The translations under genes were made by a program, and so were the position numbers. The notes below the pieces were generated by a model. It was given only the letters and a program-made list of their open reading frames with translations, had not been told where the DNA came from and did no database searches. DNA of 13,004 nt from Deltaproteobacteria bacterium UBA3076 (GTDB taxonomy: Bacteria > Desulfobacterota > Dissulfuribacteria > Dissulfuribacterales > UBA3076), in contig DFBQ01000232.1 in the NCBI GenBank assembly GCA_002367355.1, positions 1 to 13,004 on the forward strand. Direction: 5' to 3'. Each line of letters opens with the position of its first letter. The first letter of the stretch is position 1. Positions 1-7,843 of this stretch are shown here, one piece after another.

Positions 1-153
1 GCGCGCCCAAGGCTTAAGTAGCCACTTGACTCATGAGCATCCTTTGTGCTACATCCAGGATATTATGAAAGCAATGCTTGTTCGTAGCAAAATATTTTGG
101 CAAACACGCCGGACATTGCCTCTTTTTTTCCCGAAAGGAGGCTTTTTTTTGGC
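1..153. other. Leader region upstream of pyrB
   Basis: I see no gene in this stretch. It ends in a strong Shine-Dalgarno sequence, AAAGGAGG at 134-141, followed by a run of eight T and then the ATG at 154. The reading frame of pyrB stays open back to a TTG at 97, but that extension lacks its own ribosome site and does not look like aspartate transcarbamylase. No PyrR-type attenuator hairpin could be recognised by eye. Confidence 0.5.
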
Positions 154-1080
154 ATGAATCGCTTTACTGCCCGACACATATTAGGGATATCCACCCTCTC
201 ACCCGACGAAATCACTTTCATTCTGGATACTGCAGAGTCTCTCAAAGATATCCTTGAAAGACCCATTAAGAAGGTACCACCGCTCCGTGGCAAAACCGTA
301 GTTCATCTTTTCTTTGAACCGAGCACCCGGACTCGCCTCTCATTCGAGCTGGCAGCCAAGCGATTGAGTGCAGACACAGTGTCAATTTCAGCCAAGGCCA
401 GCAGTGTTGTAAAAGGAGAAACCCTCATTGATACTGCACGAAACATCGAGGCAATGAAACCTGATGTCATAGTCATGCGTCACCCCCATTCAGGGACTCC
501 TCACCTGCTCACAAAATACGTTAACTCGGCTGTAATCAATGCTGGAGATGGTACAAACGAGCATCCCTCCCAGGCCCTGCTGGACGTCTTTACCGTAAGG
601 CAACACCTGGGGCATATTGATAATTTAAAAGTTGCCATACTGGGAGATATCCTTCACAGCAGAGTAGCTCACTCGGACATACAGGCCTTTACAAAGATGG
701 GCGCCGAGGTGGTTGTGTCAGGGCCTGCCACCATGCTTCCTTCATGTCAATCAGAAGTCTTCGGGGCAAAAGTGGTCCTGAAGATGGAAGAGGCCTTAGA
801 GAATGCGGATGTAATAATAGTCCTCAGGATTCAAAAGGAACGTCAGGGACAGAGCCTTATTCCTTCTGCAAGGGAGTATTCAATGTTCTTTGGCCTCAGC
901 CCTGACAAGGTCAAGTTGGCCAAATCAGGGGCCTTGATCATGCACCCCGGACCTATCAATCGTGGAATAGAGATAACACCGGAGGTGGCAGATGGGCCAT
1001 ACTCCGTAATCCTGGATCAGGTGACAAATGGAGTGGCTATAAGAATGGCCCTGTTATCTCTACTTCTTACAAAAGCTTGA
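154..1080 (+). CDS. pyrB: Aspartate carbamoyltransferase, catalytic subunit
   Basis: Cytoplasmic enzyme of de novo pyrimidine synthesis that joins carbamoyl phosphate and L-aspartate to give N-carbamoyl-L-aspartate. The 308-residue length matches the family (about 305-315). The carbamoyl-phosphate signature FFEPSTRTRLSFE is at about residues 53-65, the catalytic-loop lysine is in SVVKGET near residue 87, HPSQ is at 137-140, the arginine-bearing LRIQKERQ at 224-231, and HPGPINRG at 264-271. The start is ATG 154, with AAAGGAGG twelve bases upstream; a TTG at 97 is open but would add 19 unrelated residues. pyrC follows on the same strand after a repeat-filled gap. The TGA stop at 1078-1080 is the first triplet of a TGAAGGC heptamer array. 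No regulatory pyrI gene lies in the window. Confidence 0.96.
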   Translation: MNRFTARHILGISTLSPDEITFILDTAESLKDILERPIKKVPPLRGKTVVHLFFEPSTRTRLSFELAAKRLSADTVSISAKASSVVKGETLIDTARNIEAMKPDVIVMRHPHSGTPHLLTKYVNSAVINAGDGTNEHPSQALLDVFTVRQHLGHIDNLKVAILGDILHSRVAHSDIQAFTKMGAEVVVSGPATMLPSCQSEVFGAKVVLKMEEALENADVIIVLRIQKERQGQSLIPSAREYSMFFGLSPDKVKLAKSGALIMHPGPINRGIEITPEVADGPYSVILDQVTNGVAIRMALLSLLLTKA

Positions 1081-1098
1081 AGGCTGAAGGCTGAAAGC
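1078..1098. repeat. TGAAGGC heptamer tandem array at the pyrB stop
   Basis: Three contiguous seven-base units, TGAAGGC, TGAAGGC and TGAAAGC, begin exactly at the pyrB stop codon. The spacing of seven places TGA in each of the three forward frames, so the array stops translation whatever the frame. Similar TGAA-led heptamers occur near 1440-1514, 12324-12353 and 12952-12979. Confidence 0.75.
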
Positions 1099-1256
1099 TC
1101 AGAGTGCTGGGTTTACTAAAAATCTGAACCATTGATTCGTGAATTCTGAATATAGAAGGCATGAGAATAGAGCAATCAACAATCCAACAAGGCATGGCAG
1201 TTGGCCCGAGAGTCAACTCGAAAGGTCAACGGAAGAAAGATCGAACGGAAAAAAAT

Positions 1257-1430
1257 GAACATCGAACATCGAACATCGAACGTCCAACATCGAATAGAAG
1301 AAAATAAAGAAACAGAAATATGACATGGGAAAACGGCTGTTTGAGTATTCGGCCAGAATCATCAAAAAAATTCATTCACAAAATGCGCATCTGCCTTAAA
1401 TTTATTCGACGTTGGACGTTCGATGTTCGT
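1257..1430. repeat. GAACATC heptamer array with matching inverted copy
   Basis: Five heptamers run from 1257 to 1291: GAACATC three times, then GAACGTC and CAACATC. The reverse complement of 1404-1430 matches 1269-1295 at 25 of 27 positions, so the array is the left arm of a large inverted repeat with about 108 bp between the arms. The centre is AT-rich and holds no convincing gene. The whole stretch 1081-1498 is gene-free apart from these repeats. It could fold as a long hairpin in a pyrB-pyrC transcript, or be the remains of a small mobile palindrome; the sequence does not decide. Confidence 0.75.
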
Positions 1431-1439
1431 CTTTTAACA

Positions 1440-1514
1440 TGAACCCTGAACCCTGAACCCTGAACCTATAAACCCCTACAGAAAGGTAATCCTGAACGGT
1501 GAACTCTGAACCTA
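1440..1514. repeat. TGAACCC heptamer array running into the pyrC start
   Basis: TGAACCC occurs three times and TGAACCT once in tandem at 1440-1467. After a 25-base break come TGAACGG, TGAACTC and TGAACCT at 1493-1513, directly abutting the ATG of pyrC. The segment 1487-1514 matches 12952-12979, at the 3' end of queH, at 26 of 28 positions, so this is a dispersed repeat rather than a local expansion only. Confidence 0.8.
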
Positions 1515-2809
1515 TGAACGCCTATCTATTTACAAATGCACGGATAATAGATCCATCCCAAAACATGGATTTTACCGGTGACCTTCTGGTAAAAGATGGA
1601 ATCATAGCGGCTGTTGGGGAATCCCTTGACGTTCCGCAAGATGCCGGGGTCCTTGACCTGAAGGGGAAATGGCTTGTGCCGGGGTTGATAGATATGCATG
1701 TGCATCTGCGGGAGCCCGGGGAGGAATATAAGGAGACTATTGAATCCGGCACGGCTGCCGCTATTGCCGGTGGTTTTACAGCAGTGGCATGCATGCCCAA
1801 TACCCAACCGGCCAATGACTCTGCAGGCATCACCAGTTTCATACTGGAAAAGGCCCAAAGTTCCGCCAGGGCAAGGGTCTATCCGATCGCAGCCATCACA
1901 TTGGGGCAAAAAGGGGAGCAGTTGACAGAATTCGGAGACCTTCTCAATGCCGGTGCAATAGCCTTCTCGGATGATGGCCTGCCTGTAAAAAATGCGGCAG
2001 TGATGCGCCAGTCCCTTGAATATGCTCGGAACTTTGATGCACTTATCATATCCCACTCCGAAGAGCTTGACCTCTCCAGGGGAGGTGTGATGAATGAGGG
2101 CCGGGTATCTACTATTCTTGGTCTTAAGGGGATTCCTGCAGCGGCTGAAGAAATTGCCGTATTCAGGGATGTGGCCCTGGCTGAGTTGACCGGAGGCCGT
2201 CTCCACATTGCCCACGTGAGCACAAAAGGTTCGGTTGAAATAGTACGCCAAGCCAAGAGCAGGGGTGTACTGGTCACCGCAGAGACTGCTCCACATTACT
2301 TCAGTCTCACAGAAGATGCAGTATTTGGTTACAACACATTTGCCAAAATGTATCCGCCTCTCCGCACAGGGGAGGACCGCCTGGCAATTATCGAGGGCCT
2401 GAAAGACGGCACTATAGATGCTATTGCCACGGACCACGCTCCCCACAGCGTACTTGAAAAGGAATGCGAGTTTCAAATGGCTGCAAACGGGATCATAGGC
2501 CTTGAAACCGCCATTCCTCTCTCGCTGAACCTCGTAAGAGACGGCTATATTTCAGCATCTCAAATGATCAGATGTATGTCCATTTCTCCCTCCAAAATTC
2601 TGGGTGTGCCGGAAGGAGGCCTGAAGGATGGAAATTCTGCAGATATATGTATCATAGATCCGGAGGCAGTTTTTACCTTAACCCGCGAATCTCTTCACTC
2701 CTTGAGTTACAACAGCCCATTTATAGGAAAAGACCTCCAAGGTAAAGCCATTCTCACTCTTGTTGACGGCCGCCCGGTATTCGACCCCACAGGAATACTC
2801 CTTCCTTAA
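1514..2809 (+). CDS. pyrC: Dihydroorotase (class I, PyrC)
   Basis: Zinc-dependent amidohydrolase that cyclises N-carbamoyl-L-aspartate to dihydroorotate, the step after PyrB. From ATG 1514 the protein has 431 residues, normal for class I enzymes. The metal-binding HVH is at 62-64 within DMHVHLREPG, and aspartates sit in FSDDG at 151-155, where class I enzymes place a metal ligand. Further ligand histidines are in ISHSEE (H181) and HIAHVS (H234), and the catalytic aspartate is in ATDHAPHS (D307). The start is uncertain. ATG 1514 fits the family N terminus but has no ribosome site at normal distance. GTG 1499 would add MNSEP and lies 12 bases after AAAGG (1482-1486). Those five residues are encoded by a TGAACxx repeat array, so the N terminus may be partly repeat-derived. 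Confidence 0.95.
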   Translation: MNAYLFTNARIIDPSQNMDFTGDLLVKDGIIAAVGESLDVPQDAGVLDLKGKWLVPGLIDMHVHLREPGEEYKETIESGTAAAIAGGFTAVACMPNTQPANDSAGITSFILEKAQSSARARVYPIAAITLGQKGEQLTEFGDLLNAGAIAFSDDGLPVKNAAVMRQSLEYARNFDALIISHSEELDLSRGGVMNEGRVSTILGLKGIPAAAEEIAVFRDVALAELTGGRLHIAHVSTKGSVEIVRQAKSRGVLVTAETAPHYFSLTEDAVFGYNTFAKMYPPLRTGEDRLAIIEGLKDGTIDAIATDHAPHSVLEKECEFQMAANGIIGLETAIPLSLNLVRDGYISASQMIRCMSISPSKILGVPEGGLKDGNSADICIIDPEAVFTLTRESLHSLSYNSPFIGKDLQGKAILTLVDGRPVFDPTGILLP

Positions 2810-2975
2810 ATCATCCGGCTTGATCACACTCAATACTGCACTATACCTGCGTCGTGTAATACGATCACATTCAATATCTTTCTCAATTCTGTCGATAAGT
2901 ATGGCGAAGGGCAATTGTTCACCCCTATCCAGCAGGCGGCCAAGGTGTGTGAATGGTCACGCCGGAGGTGTTTAT

Positions 2976-4406
2976 ATGAGCTTAGAGCATCCTGAAGATC
3001 TTTTCACAGAGGCAACAAATAGCCCAAGTACTGCCAGACACAAAATCCTGATAGTTGATGACGACCAAAGTCTCAGGGAATTTCTGGAGATACTCCTTGC
3101 CAAGGAAGGCTACAGTGTATGCTCCGCGCCCAGTGGAAAAAAGGCCCTTCGACTTATGGATAGGGAAAATGTATCCCTGGTCATAAGTGACGTGAGGATG
3201 CCCGGCATAGATGGGATGACTTTACTGAAAAAAATCAAGGTCAAACACGCAGATGTCCCTGTAATACTGATTACTGCCTTTGCCTCCTTGGACACCGCAA
3301 TGGCGGCAATGAAAGAGGGGGCCTGGGACTATCTTACCAAGCCCTTTCGGATAGAAGAAATCAGGGAGGTTGTGAAAAAGGCCCTTGAAACAAGACCAAA
3401 GGCCCAGTCCTTGATCAGAGATACTCCTGACAAGATCTATAAGCTTGACAATATGTTGACCAAAAGTCCGGTTATGCTCAAAATATTCCAGTTAATACCC
3501 AGGATAGCATCCGGTCCTTCCAGTGTGCTTATATCCGGTGAAAGTGGCACAGGGAAAGAGCTTGCTGCACGAGCCATTCATAACCTCGGAGTCCGCAAGG
3601 ACAAGCCCTTTGTAGTTATTAACTGCGGCGGCATCCCGGAAAACCTCCTTGAAAGCGAGCTGTTCGGCCACAGCAGAGGGGCCTTTACCGGTGCGGATCG
3701 TGAAAAACAAGGTCTCTTTGCCATAGCCAATCAAGGCACTATTTTTCTTGATGAAATCGGAGAACTGCCCATGACTCTCCAGGTCAAACTGTTGAGAGTT
3801 GTGCAACAGAAGTCCTTTACATCTCTTGGCGACACCAAAGAGATCAAGGTAGATGTGAGGATATTAGCAGCCACTAACCGTGATCTGGAAAAGGAAGTAA
3901 TAGCCGGACGATTCAGGGAAGACCTGTACTACAGACTTAACGTGATTCAAATTCGTATGCCACCATTGAGAGAACGTCCTGAAGACATTCCCCTCATGGT
4001 CCAGTACTTTCTGGACAAGTATTCCAAAGAACAAAATAAGGCCGTACAGGGCATATCCAGCTTTGCCATGGAGGCATTGCAGAAATACTCGTTCCCTGGA
4101 AACGTGAGAGAACTGGAAAATATCATCGAAAGGAGTGTGGCCCTTGCCACCTCAAATCTCCTGCTTCCTGAAAGCCTGTCTCTGGCTGAGTTCAAGCAGC
4201 AAAAAACCGCCGAATCCAGCCCCTTTTCTTACGAACCGTGCCTGGGGCATGAAGGTTTAGACCTTGAGCAGTTCCTCAGCCACATAGAAAAAACTCTCCT
4301 AAAAAAGGCGCTTGAGAGGACAAACGGGGTAAAGACCGAGGCTGCCGGCATCCTTGGCCTTAACTTCAGGTCCTTTAGATATCGTCTATCAAAGTATGCC
4401 CTCTAA
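2976..4406 (+). CDS. Sigma-54-dependent response regulator (NtrC/PilR-like)
   Basis: Cytoplasmic transcription activator of 476 residues with the usual three parts. The receiver domain spans about 22-140, with acidic pocket DDD at 28-30, phospho-acceptor D72 in ISDVRMP, T100 and K122. The AAA+ sigma-54 interaction domain spans about 160-390, with Walker A GESGTGKE at 188-195, the sigma-54 contact loop GAFTGA at 235-240, and Walker B FLDEIGE near 257-263. A Fis-type helix-turn-helix lies at about 435-476; its ending, FRSFRYRLSKY, resembles PilR. The start is ATG 2976 with GGAGGTG (2964-2970) five bases upstream; the frame is open further back but that part is unrelated sequence. The kinase gene starts inside its last codons, so the two are co-translated partners. 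The target is unknown: no -24/-12 promoter was recognised here, so the PilR label is only by resemblance. Confidence 0.93.
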   Translation: MSLEHPEDLFTEATNSPSTARHKILIVDDDQSLREFLEILLAKEGYSVCSAPSGKKALRLMDRENVSLVISDVRMPGIDGMTLLKKIKVKHADVPVILITAFASLDTAMAAMKEGAWDYLTKPFRIEEIREVVKKALETRPKAQSLIRDTPDKIYKLDNMLTKSPVMLKIFQLIPRIASGPSSVLISGESGTGKELAARAIHNLGVRKDKPFVVINCGGIPENLLESELFGHSRGAFTGADREKQGLFAIANQGTIFLDEIGELPMTLQVKLLRVVQQKSFTSLGDTKEIKVDVRILAATNRDLEKEVIAGRFREDLYYRLNVIQIRMPPLRERPEDIPLMVQYFLDKYSKEQNKAVQGISSFAMEALQKYSFPGNVRELENIIERSVALATSNLLLPESLSLAEFKQQKTAESSPFSYEPCLGHEGLDLEQFLSHIEKTLLKKALERTNGVKTEAAGILGLNFRSFRYRLSKYAL

Positions 4407-6036
4407 GAGCTCAAATGGCCGACTGTTTTACTGTATAACCGCAGGCCGCCTAACTATCCTGGTTTTGCTGCTCTGCAGCGCCTATCTCCTATCCAGATAT
4501 TTTGCTGATGCTTTTGGCAAAGTAACCGAGCTGTCTATAATCCTGGGGGGGGCATTTCTTCTCACTGCCGTTTATATCGTATGGTATAAAAAGAAGGGCC
4601 TTAGTAAATGGCTTCTCTATATCCAGACAGCTATAGATGTCATCCTGGTGAATCTTGCCGTATTTTGGACCGGTGGGATCGAAAGCCCGCTTGTATTTCT
4701 ATATCCGATTACCATCCTCACAGCATGTATTCTTGGTAGTCAAAAGGAAGGCGCTGCCTCAACCTTCCTGTGCACCATCAGCTATGCCGCAATTTTCTGG
4801 CTCTGTGAAATACCGGGAGACAAATTAGATGATGCCATATACATCTTTTTTATCAACATGGCGGCCTTTAATATCATTGCATCTTTAGGAATTATCCTTG
4901 CAAAACGTCTTCATTATACAGAAAAGAGGCTGTCAGACACCAAGGTGGATCTGCGCCGTATGGAGGAAATCCACCGCCATCTTGCAGACAGCATCCAGTC
5001 TGGTCTGATCACAGTAGATGAAAAAGAAAATATCACCTTCTTTAACCAGGCGGCTATTGAGATCCTCGGACAGAAAATTATTAACGGATACGGACAGCCG
5101 CTACAAGAACTCTGGCCAACAGGAACACAGCTACTGGAGAATTTCAGGAGCGGCGGAGAAGGAGAACGGCAGGAAGTGAGCCGTACGGATCCCCACGGCT
5201 CACCCGGATTCCTCGGGATATCCACTTTTTTGTTAAAAGGCCACAAGGAGCAACACCTTGGATACGGAATAATCTTTCAAGACATTACAGAGATAAAGGC
5301 AAGGGAAGAGCGCCTTCAGCGCATGGACCGTCTTGCCGCCCTTGGTGAGATGGCTGCAGGACTTGCCCATGAGATAAGAAATCCCCTGGCATCCCTGTCC
5401 GGGGCAGCCCAGTTTCTGGAAGAGTCAGCACTGTTGCAACCTGAAGAGAGAAGACTGCTGCAGATTATTAGTAGAGAGAGCGATCGCCTGAATGATATTA
5501 CAAAGTCTTTTCTTCTCTATGCCAAACCAGAGGAAAAAAAGATTCAAAACATATCATTACTTGAAGAAATAGAGTCTGTTCTGTCCCTGATGAAACAAAG
5601 GAAAAAACTCCCAAGAGCCGATGTCAAAATAGATGTCCCGGCTGATCTCCAATTTGAGGTAGACTCGTCTCAATTCAAACAGGTCCTTCTAAACCTATTG
5701 CTGAATGCCTATCGGGCCCTGCCGCATGAAGACGGAAGAATATCAATCAAGGGAACGACAAAAGGGGGAGATTACCTGGCTCTTAAAATCTCAGACAACG
5801 GAACCGGCATAAGGCCTGAGGATCTTTCAAAAGTGTTCAATCCTTTCTTCTCCACCCAGTCGGATGGAACAGGATTAGGTCTGGCAATAGTCCATAGGCT
5901 CGTTCATGAATGGAATGGTGATATTACAGTGAATTCTGAACAGGGCAAGGGCTCTACCTTTACTCTGCATCTTCCTAAACGTATGAAGGGTGTTAATGGA
6001 TATGCAGACCGGCAAGGAGCCGGCCTGCAGGTATAA
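4396..6036 (+). CDS. Membrane histidine kinase (PilS-like), partner of the upstream regulator
   Basis: Inner-membrane sensor kinase of 546 residues that should phosphorylate the regulator encoded just upstream. About six hydrophobic segments occupy residues 15-168, with little extracytoplasmic sequence, so the stimulus is probably sensed in or near the membrane. A PAS-like domain follows at about 190-300, ending in GIIFQDITEIKAREE. The H-box AHEIRNP has its phospho-acceptor at H325. The ATPase domain shows the N-box NLLLNAYRA (433-441), G1 box DNGTG (467-471) and G2 box GTGLGLA (491-497). ATG 4396 overlaps the regulator stop by 11 bases and has no clear ribosome site, consistent with translational coupling. 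This architecture matches PilS/AtoS-like kinases. No pilin genes are in view, so a pilus role is unproven. Confidence 0.92.
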   Translation: MPSKSSNGRLFYCITAGRLTILVLLLCSAYLLSRYFADAFGKVTELSIILGGAFLLTAVYIVWYKKKGLSKWLLYIQTAIDVILVNLAVFWTGGIESPLVFLYPITILTACILGSQKEGAASTFLCTISYAAIFWLCEIPGDKLDDAIYIFFINMAAFNIIASLGIILAKRLHYTEKRLSDTKVDLRRMEEIHRHLADSIQSGLITVDEKENITFFNQAAIEILGQKIINGYGQPLQELWPTGTQLLENFRSGGEGERQEVSRTDPHGSPGFLGISTFLLKGHKEQHLGYGIIFQDITEIKAREERLQRMDRLAALGEMAAGLAHEIRNPLASLSGAAQFLEESALLQPEERRLLQIISRESDRLNDITKSFLLYAKPEEKKIQNISLLEEIESVLSLMKQRKKLPRADVKIDVPADLQFEVDSSQFKQVLLNLLLNAYRALPHEDGRISIKGTTKGGDYLALKISDNGTGIRPEDLSKVFNPFFSTQSDGTGLGLAIVHRLVHEWNGDITVNSEQGKGSTFTLHLPKRMKGVNGYADRQGAGLQV

Positions 6037-6045
6037 GGTCTTTTT
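6004..6045 (+). terminator. Possible weak terminator hairpin at the kinase 3' end
   Basis: A GC-rich hairpin lies in the last kinase codons: GCAG (6004-6007) and CCGGC (6009-6013) pair with GCCGG (6019-6023) and CTGC (6025-6028), with one A/C mismatch and loop AAGGA. A run of five T begins at 6041, about 12 bases beyond the stem, farther than in a standard intrinsic terminator. It sits between convergent genes only 12 bp apart, where termination would be useful. Confidence 0.3.
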
Positions 6046-6048
6046 GTT

Positions 6049-7380
6049 CTATTTCCTCCAGACCCACTCGGTCTTGAGGTCTATCTTCTTTTCCTCACTG
6101 AAGAACAGGACCTTATCATCATTTTTGAATTCACCAAAGGGCACATACCACAGCTTGACGTCCACCAAGAGCTCATCTGCAGTAAGTTCCCTGGTCTTCT
6201 TACCGTCTTTCTCTACATCAGCATATGGGAACGGTATCTCAAAGACTTCCTTGACCTTCTTCAGAGGCGGTATACAGGTGTCTCTGAGCAAACCACACTT
6301 CTCATAGGGTCCTCTTCCCATCTCTGCCCCTCTGCCGAAACGTCCGGGGTAAGGCATGTAGATAACCTGATCATTATAAATTTGTTTCCCATCCATTGTT
6401 TTCGCGGTCACATCCAGGACCAGCCGGTTTGGAGTAGGTCACCCGTCAGGTATGGCATGCCCCGATTTATTATAAATCTCTACATTAATTACACCAAGAG
6501 GAATAATACCTTCTGTCCTGTCTTTGCGCCAGAAGTGGGACATGGCATCCACTTCAACATCAAAGGCCATCTTGATCATGGTCCCATCCCGGTAAGCTTG
6601 CATGTCGTGGCCCAGACCGGATTTGGCCATATGGCATTCCTGACAGGTGTCGTGCCCGCCTTCAGGGATATAGGCAAAGAGGTAGCTGCCGTACAAAGTG
6701 GCACATTGTGAGGGCTCATCCAGCTCAAAATTTGGTCCCTCGCCGTGACACTGACCACAGAATATGGACTCACTCATGGCAGGGGCCTTTCCCATTTTAG
6801 GATAGGCGGTATCCTCGTGCTCCCCGTCTTGAGAGCCGTAAACAGTATCCGGCTGCGGATAGCCATCCTGCCATTTGTGAATTATGGCCAGTTTATTGTG
6901 ACACACCATGCAACCGATATTGAGGCTGGCAATCTTTTCCTCAAGTTCCTCGGCCTTATCCTCATCCTCCTCTTTCATCCAGGCCCGAATGGTAGCGACA
7001 ATTTCCCTTGCCACGTCATCCGTAGCTTCTTCAAGCTGGGGCAGATGGCACTTGGCGCACATCATCAGGTGACGGACCTCTATATCATCATCCGTCTTTA
7101 CCCCGGAATAGGGGAACAACTTCAGGCCATTGTCTACGGCAGTTAATATCGTAGGGGCTGTTCGTGGAGTCCCCAAGATGGAAAAGGCGTGAAGGGAATT
7201 CTCCCATTGTTCATATGCCTCCTCATGACACTCCTGGCAAGAACTCGAATCATAGCGAGCAGCCAGTTCTGCGATGGTCTTGGCCTTGGGGACCTCCGCA
7301 GGCTTTGTGCCACAAAGTCCATAAGAGGACCAGACACAGCTCACCAAAAACAAAAATGTTACAATCCTCAACACTCCCAT
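6049..7380 (-). CDS. Secreted pentaheme cytochrome c with in-frame UGA (probable selenocysteine)
   Basis: Predicted electron-transfer protein outside the cytoplasm. The N terminus is a short signal peptide; LVSC at residues 12-15 could be a lipobox, so it may be a lipoprotein. Five CxxCH heme sites are at C48, C108, C157, C208 and C246. Codon 314 is TGA (6439-6441), after which the frame runs 129 more codons to a TAG stop, giving 443 residues. The join GHAIPDG-U-PTPNRLVLDV reads as one continuous beta-rich domain, and no start codon or ribosome site at the break supports a second gene. I therefore read UGA as Sec; point nonsense mutation or sequencing error are the alternatives. Two cysteines at about residues 366 and 373 could partner the Sec. 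The start is ATG 7380 with a perfect AAAGGAGGT six bases upstream. It converges on the kinase gene. Substrate and partner are unknown. Confidence 0.8.
6405..6441 (-). promoter_or_regulatory. UGA codon and candidate bacterial SECIS hairpin in the cytochrome gene
   Basis: On the transcript the UGA (6441-6439) is followed by 16 bases and then a possible stem UGGUC (6422-6418) with GACCG (6409-6405), loop CUGGAUGU. The loop begins 21 bases after UGA, within the usual range for bacterial Sec insertion elements, and contains adjacent G residues. A competing small hairpin, ACC-GGCU-GGU, lies just upstream. The pairing is weaker than in the DsrE-like gene and was judged by eye only. Confidence 0.4.
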
Positions 7381-7384
7381 AAAT

Positions 7385-7560
7385 ACCTCCTTTCTATTAA
7401 TTACAGATTGGATAAATTATCTGGATATTTGATAAATTGACCGATAGTTATGTCATAAGGAATTATTTATCAAATACCCAGGTATAAACTATTTAGGTAT
7501 TCCATTTATCAATACATAGAGCCTGATAAATAGACATAGACTATCATAACTCAAAAGAGA
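7385..7560 (-). promoter_or_regulatory. Cytochrome upstream region with a GATAAAT operator-like cluster
   Basis: AT-rich leader of the cytochrome gene. The heptamer GATAAAT appears five times in 121 bp: forward at 7411-7417, 7431-7437 and 7525-7531, reversed at 7465-7471 and 7504-7510. Two of these form an exact 12-bp inverted repeat, TATTTGATAAAT at 7426-7437 against 7465-7476. A small palindrome, ATACC-CA-GGTAT, sits at 7474-7485. The arrangement suggests cooperative binding of a transcription factor. The TTGAT cores recall half-sites of the FNR/CRP family, but no standard full site is present. No convincing -10/-35 or -24/-12 promoter was found. Confidence 0.5.
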
Positions 7561-7576
7561 CGTCAAAAAAAATGTA

Positions 7577-7843
7577 TCAAGCCTGAGATTGTCGCCCTAT
7601 GCTCTGGTAGCTGAGCAATATGTGTATAGCCCGCCCATGTCACTCGACATCTGCCCATACTATTTCCAGGAGAAGGACAATTTTGACATTGAAATCATGA
7701 ACTGGAGCTAAGCCAATACGCCGTTGCAAAAGGGCTACAGTTTCCACGAGGACATAAGAACTGGTCAGGAGCTGAGCACCTCGTTCAGCGAAGTAAGCAA
7801 AATTTTCCTTGGCCCGGATATGCATTTCACCGCTTCTGAGCAC
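7577..7843 (-). pseudogene. PIN-domain (VapC-like) toxin remnant, truncated at both ends
   Basis: Reading from about 7830 downward, the frame gives a recognisable middle of a PIN-domain nuclease: FAYFAERGAQLL, then TSSYVLVETVALLQRRIG, then LLLEIVWADVE. A TGA at 7640-7642 interrupts it, after which HGRAIHILLSYQ continues the family pattern before a second stop at 7577. The N-terminal segment with the first catalytic aspartate and the C-terminal segment with the last acidic residues are both missing. The preserved part keeps the conserved glutamate in VET. The GTG at 7841-7843 lies within the final codons of the upstream zinc-ribbon gene, so this start may not be genuine. No antitoxin gene is next to it. 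I take it as a decayed toxin fragment, not a functional protein. Confidence 0.6.

Noticed and set aside
1257..1291. The GAACATC units as a CRISPR array.
   Set aside because: The units are seven bases in direct tandem with no spacers, and no cas genes are present.
1526..2476. A long open frame on the minus strand opposite pyrC (316 codons).
   Set aside because: It lies wholly inside a clear dihydroorotase gene, has no recognisable domain, and is a codon-bias shadow.
2820..2850. A possible -35/-10 pair (TTGATC, TATACC) before the response regulator.
   Set aside because: The match is weak and the regulator may simply be transcribed from upstream; not strong enough to list.
2760..2975. An N-terminal extension of the response regulator, since the frame is open.
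   Set aside because: The receiver domain begins after ATG 2976, which has a strong GGAGGTG ribosome site; the extension overlaps pyrC and looks non-coding.
6049..6411. A separate 120-residue protein beginning at MTAKTMDGKQ.
   Set aside because: It has no ribosome-binding site or signal peptide, and its sequence continues the cytochrome directly through the UGA, so it is the C-terminal part of that gene.
7640..7642. A third selenocysteine codon, the TGA within the PIN-like frame.
   Set aside because: PIN domains have no conserved Cys there and the gene is truncated at both ends, so ordinary decay explains the stop.
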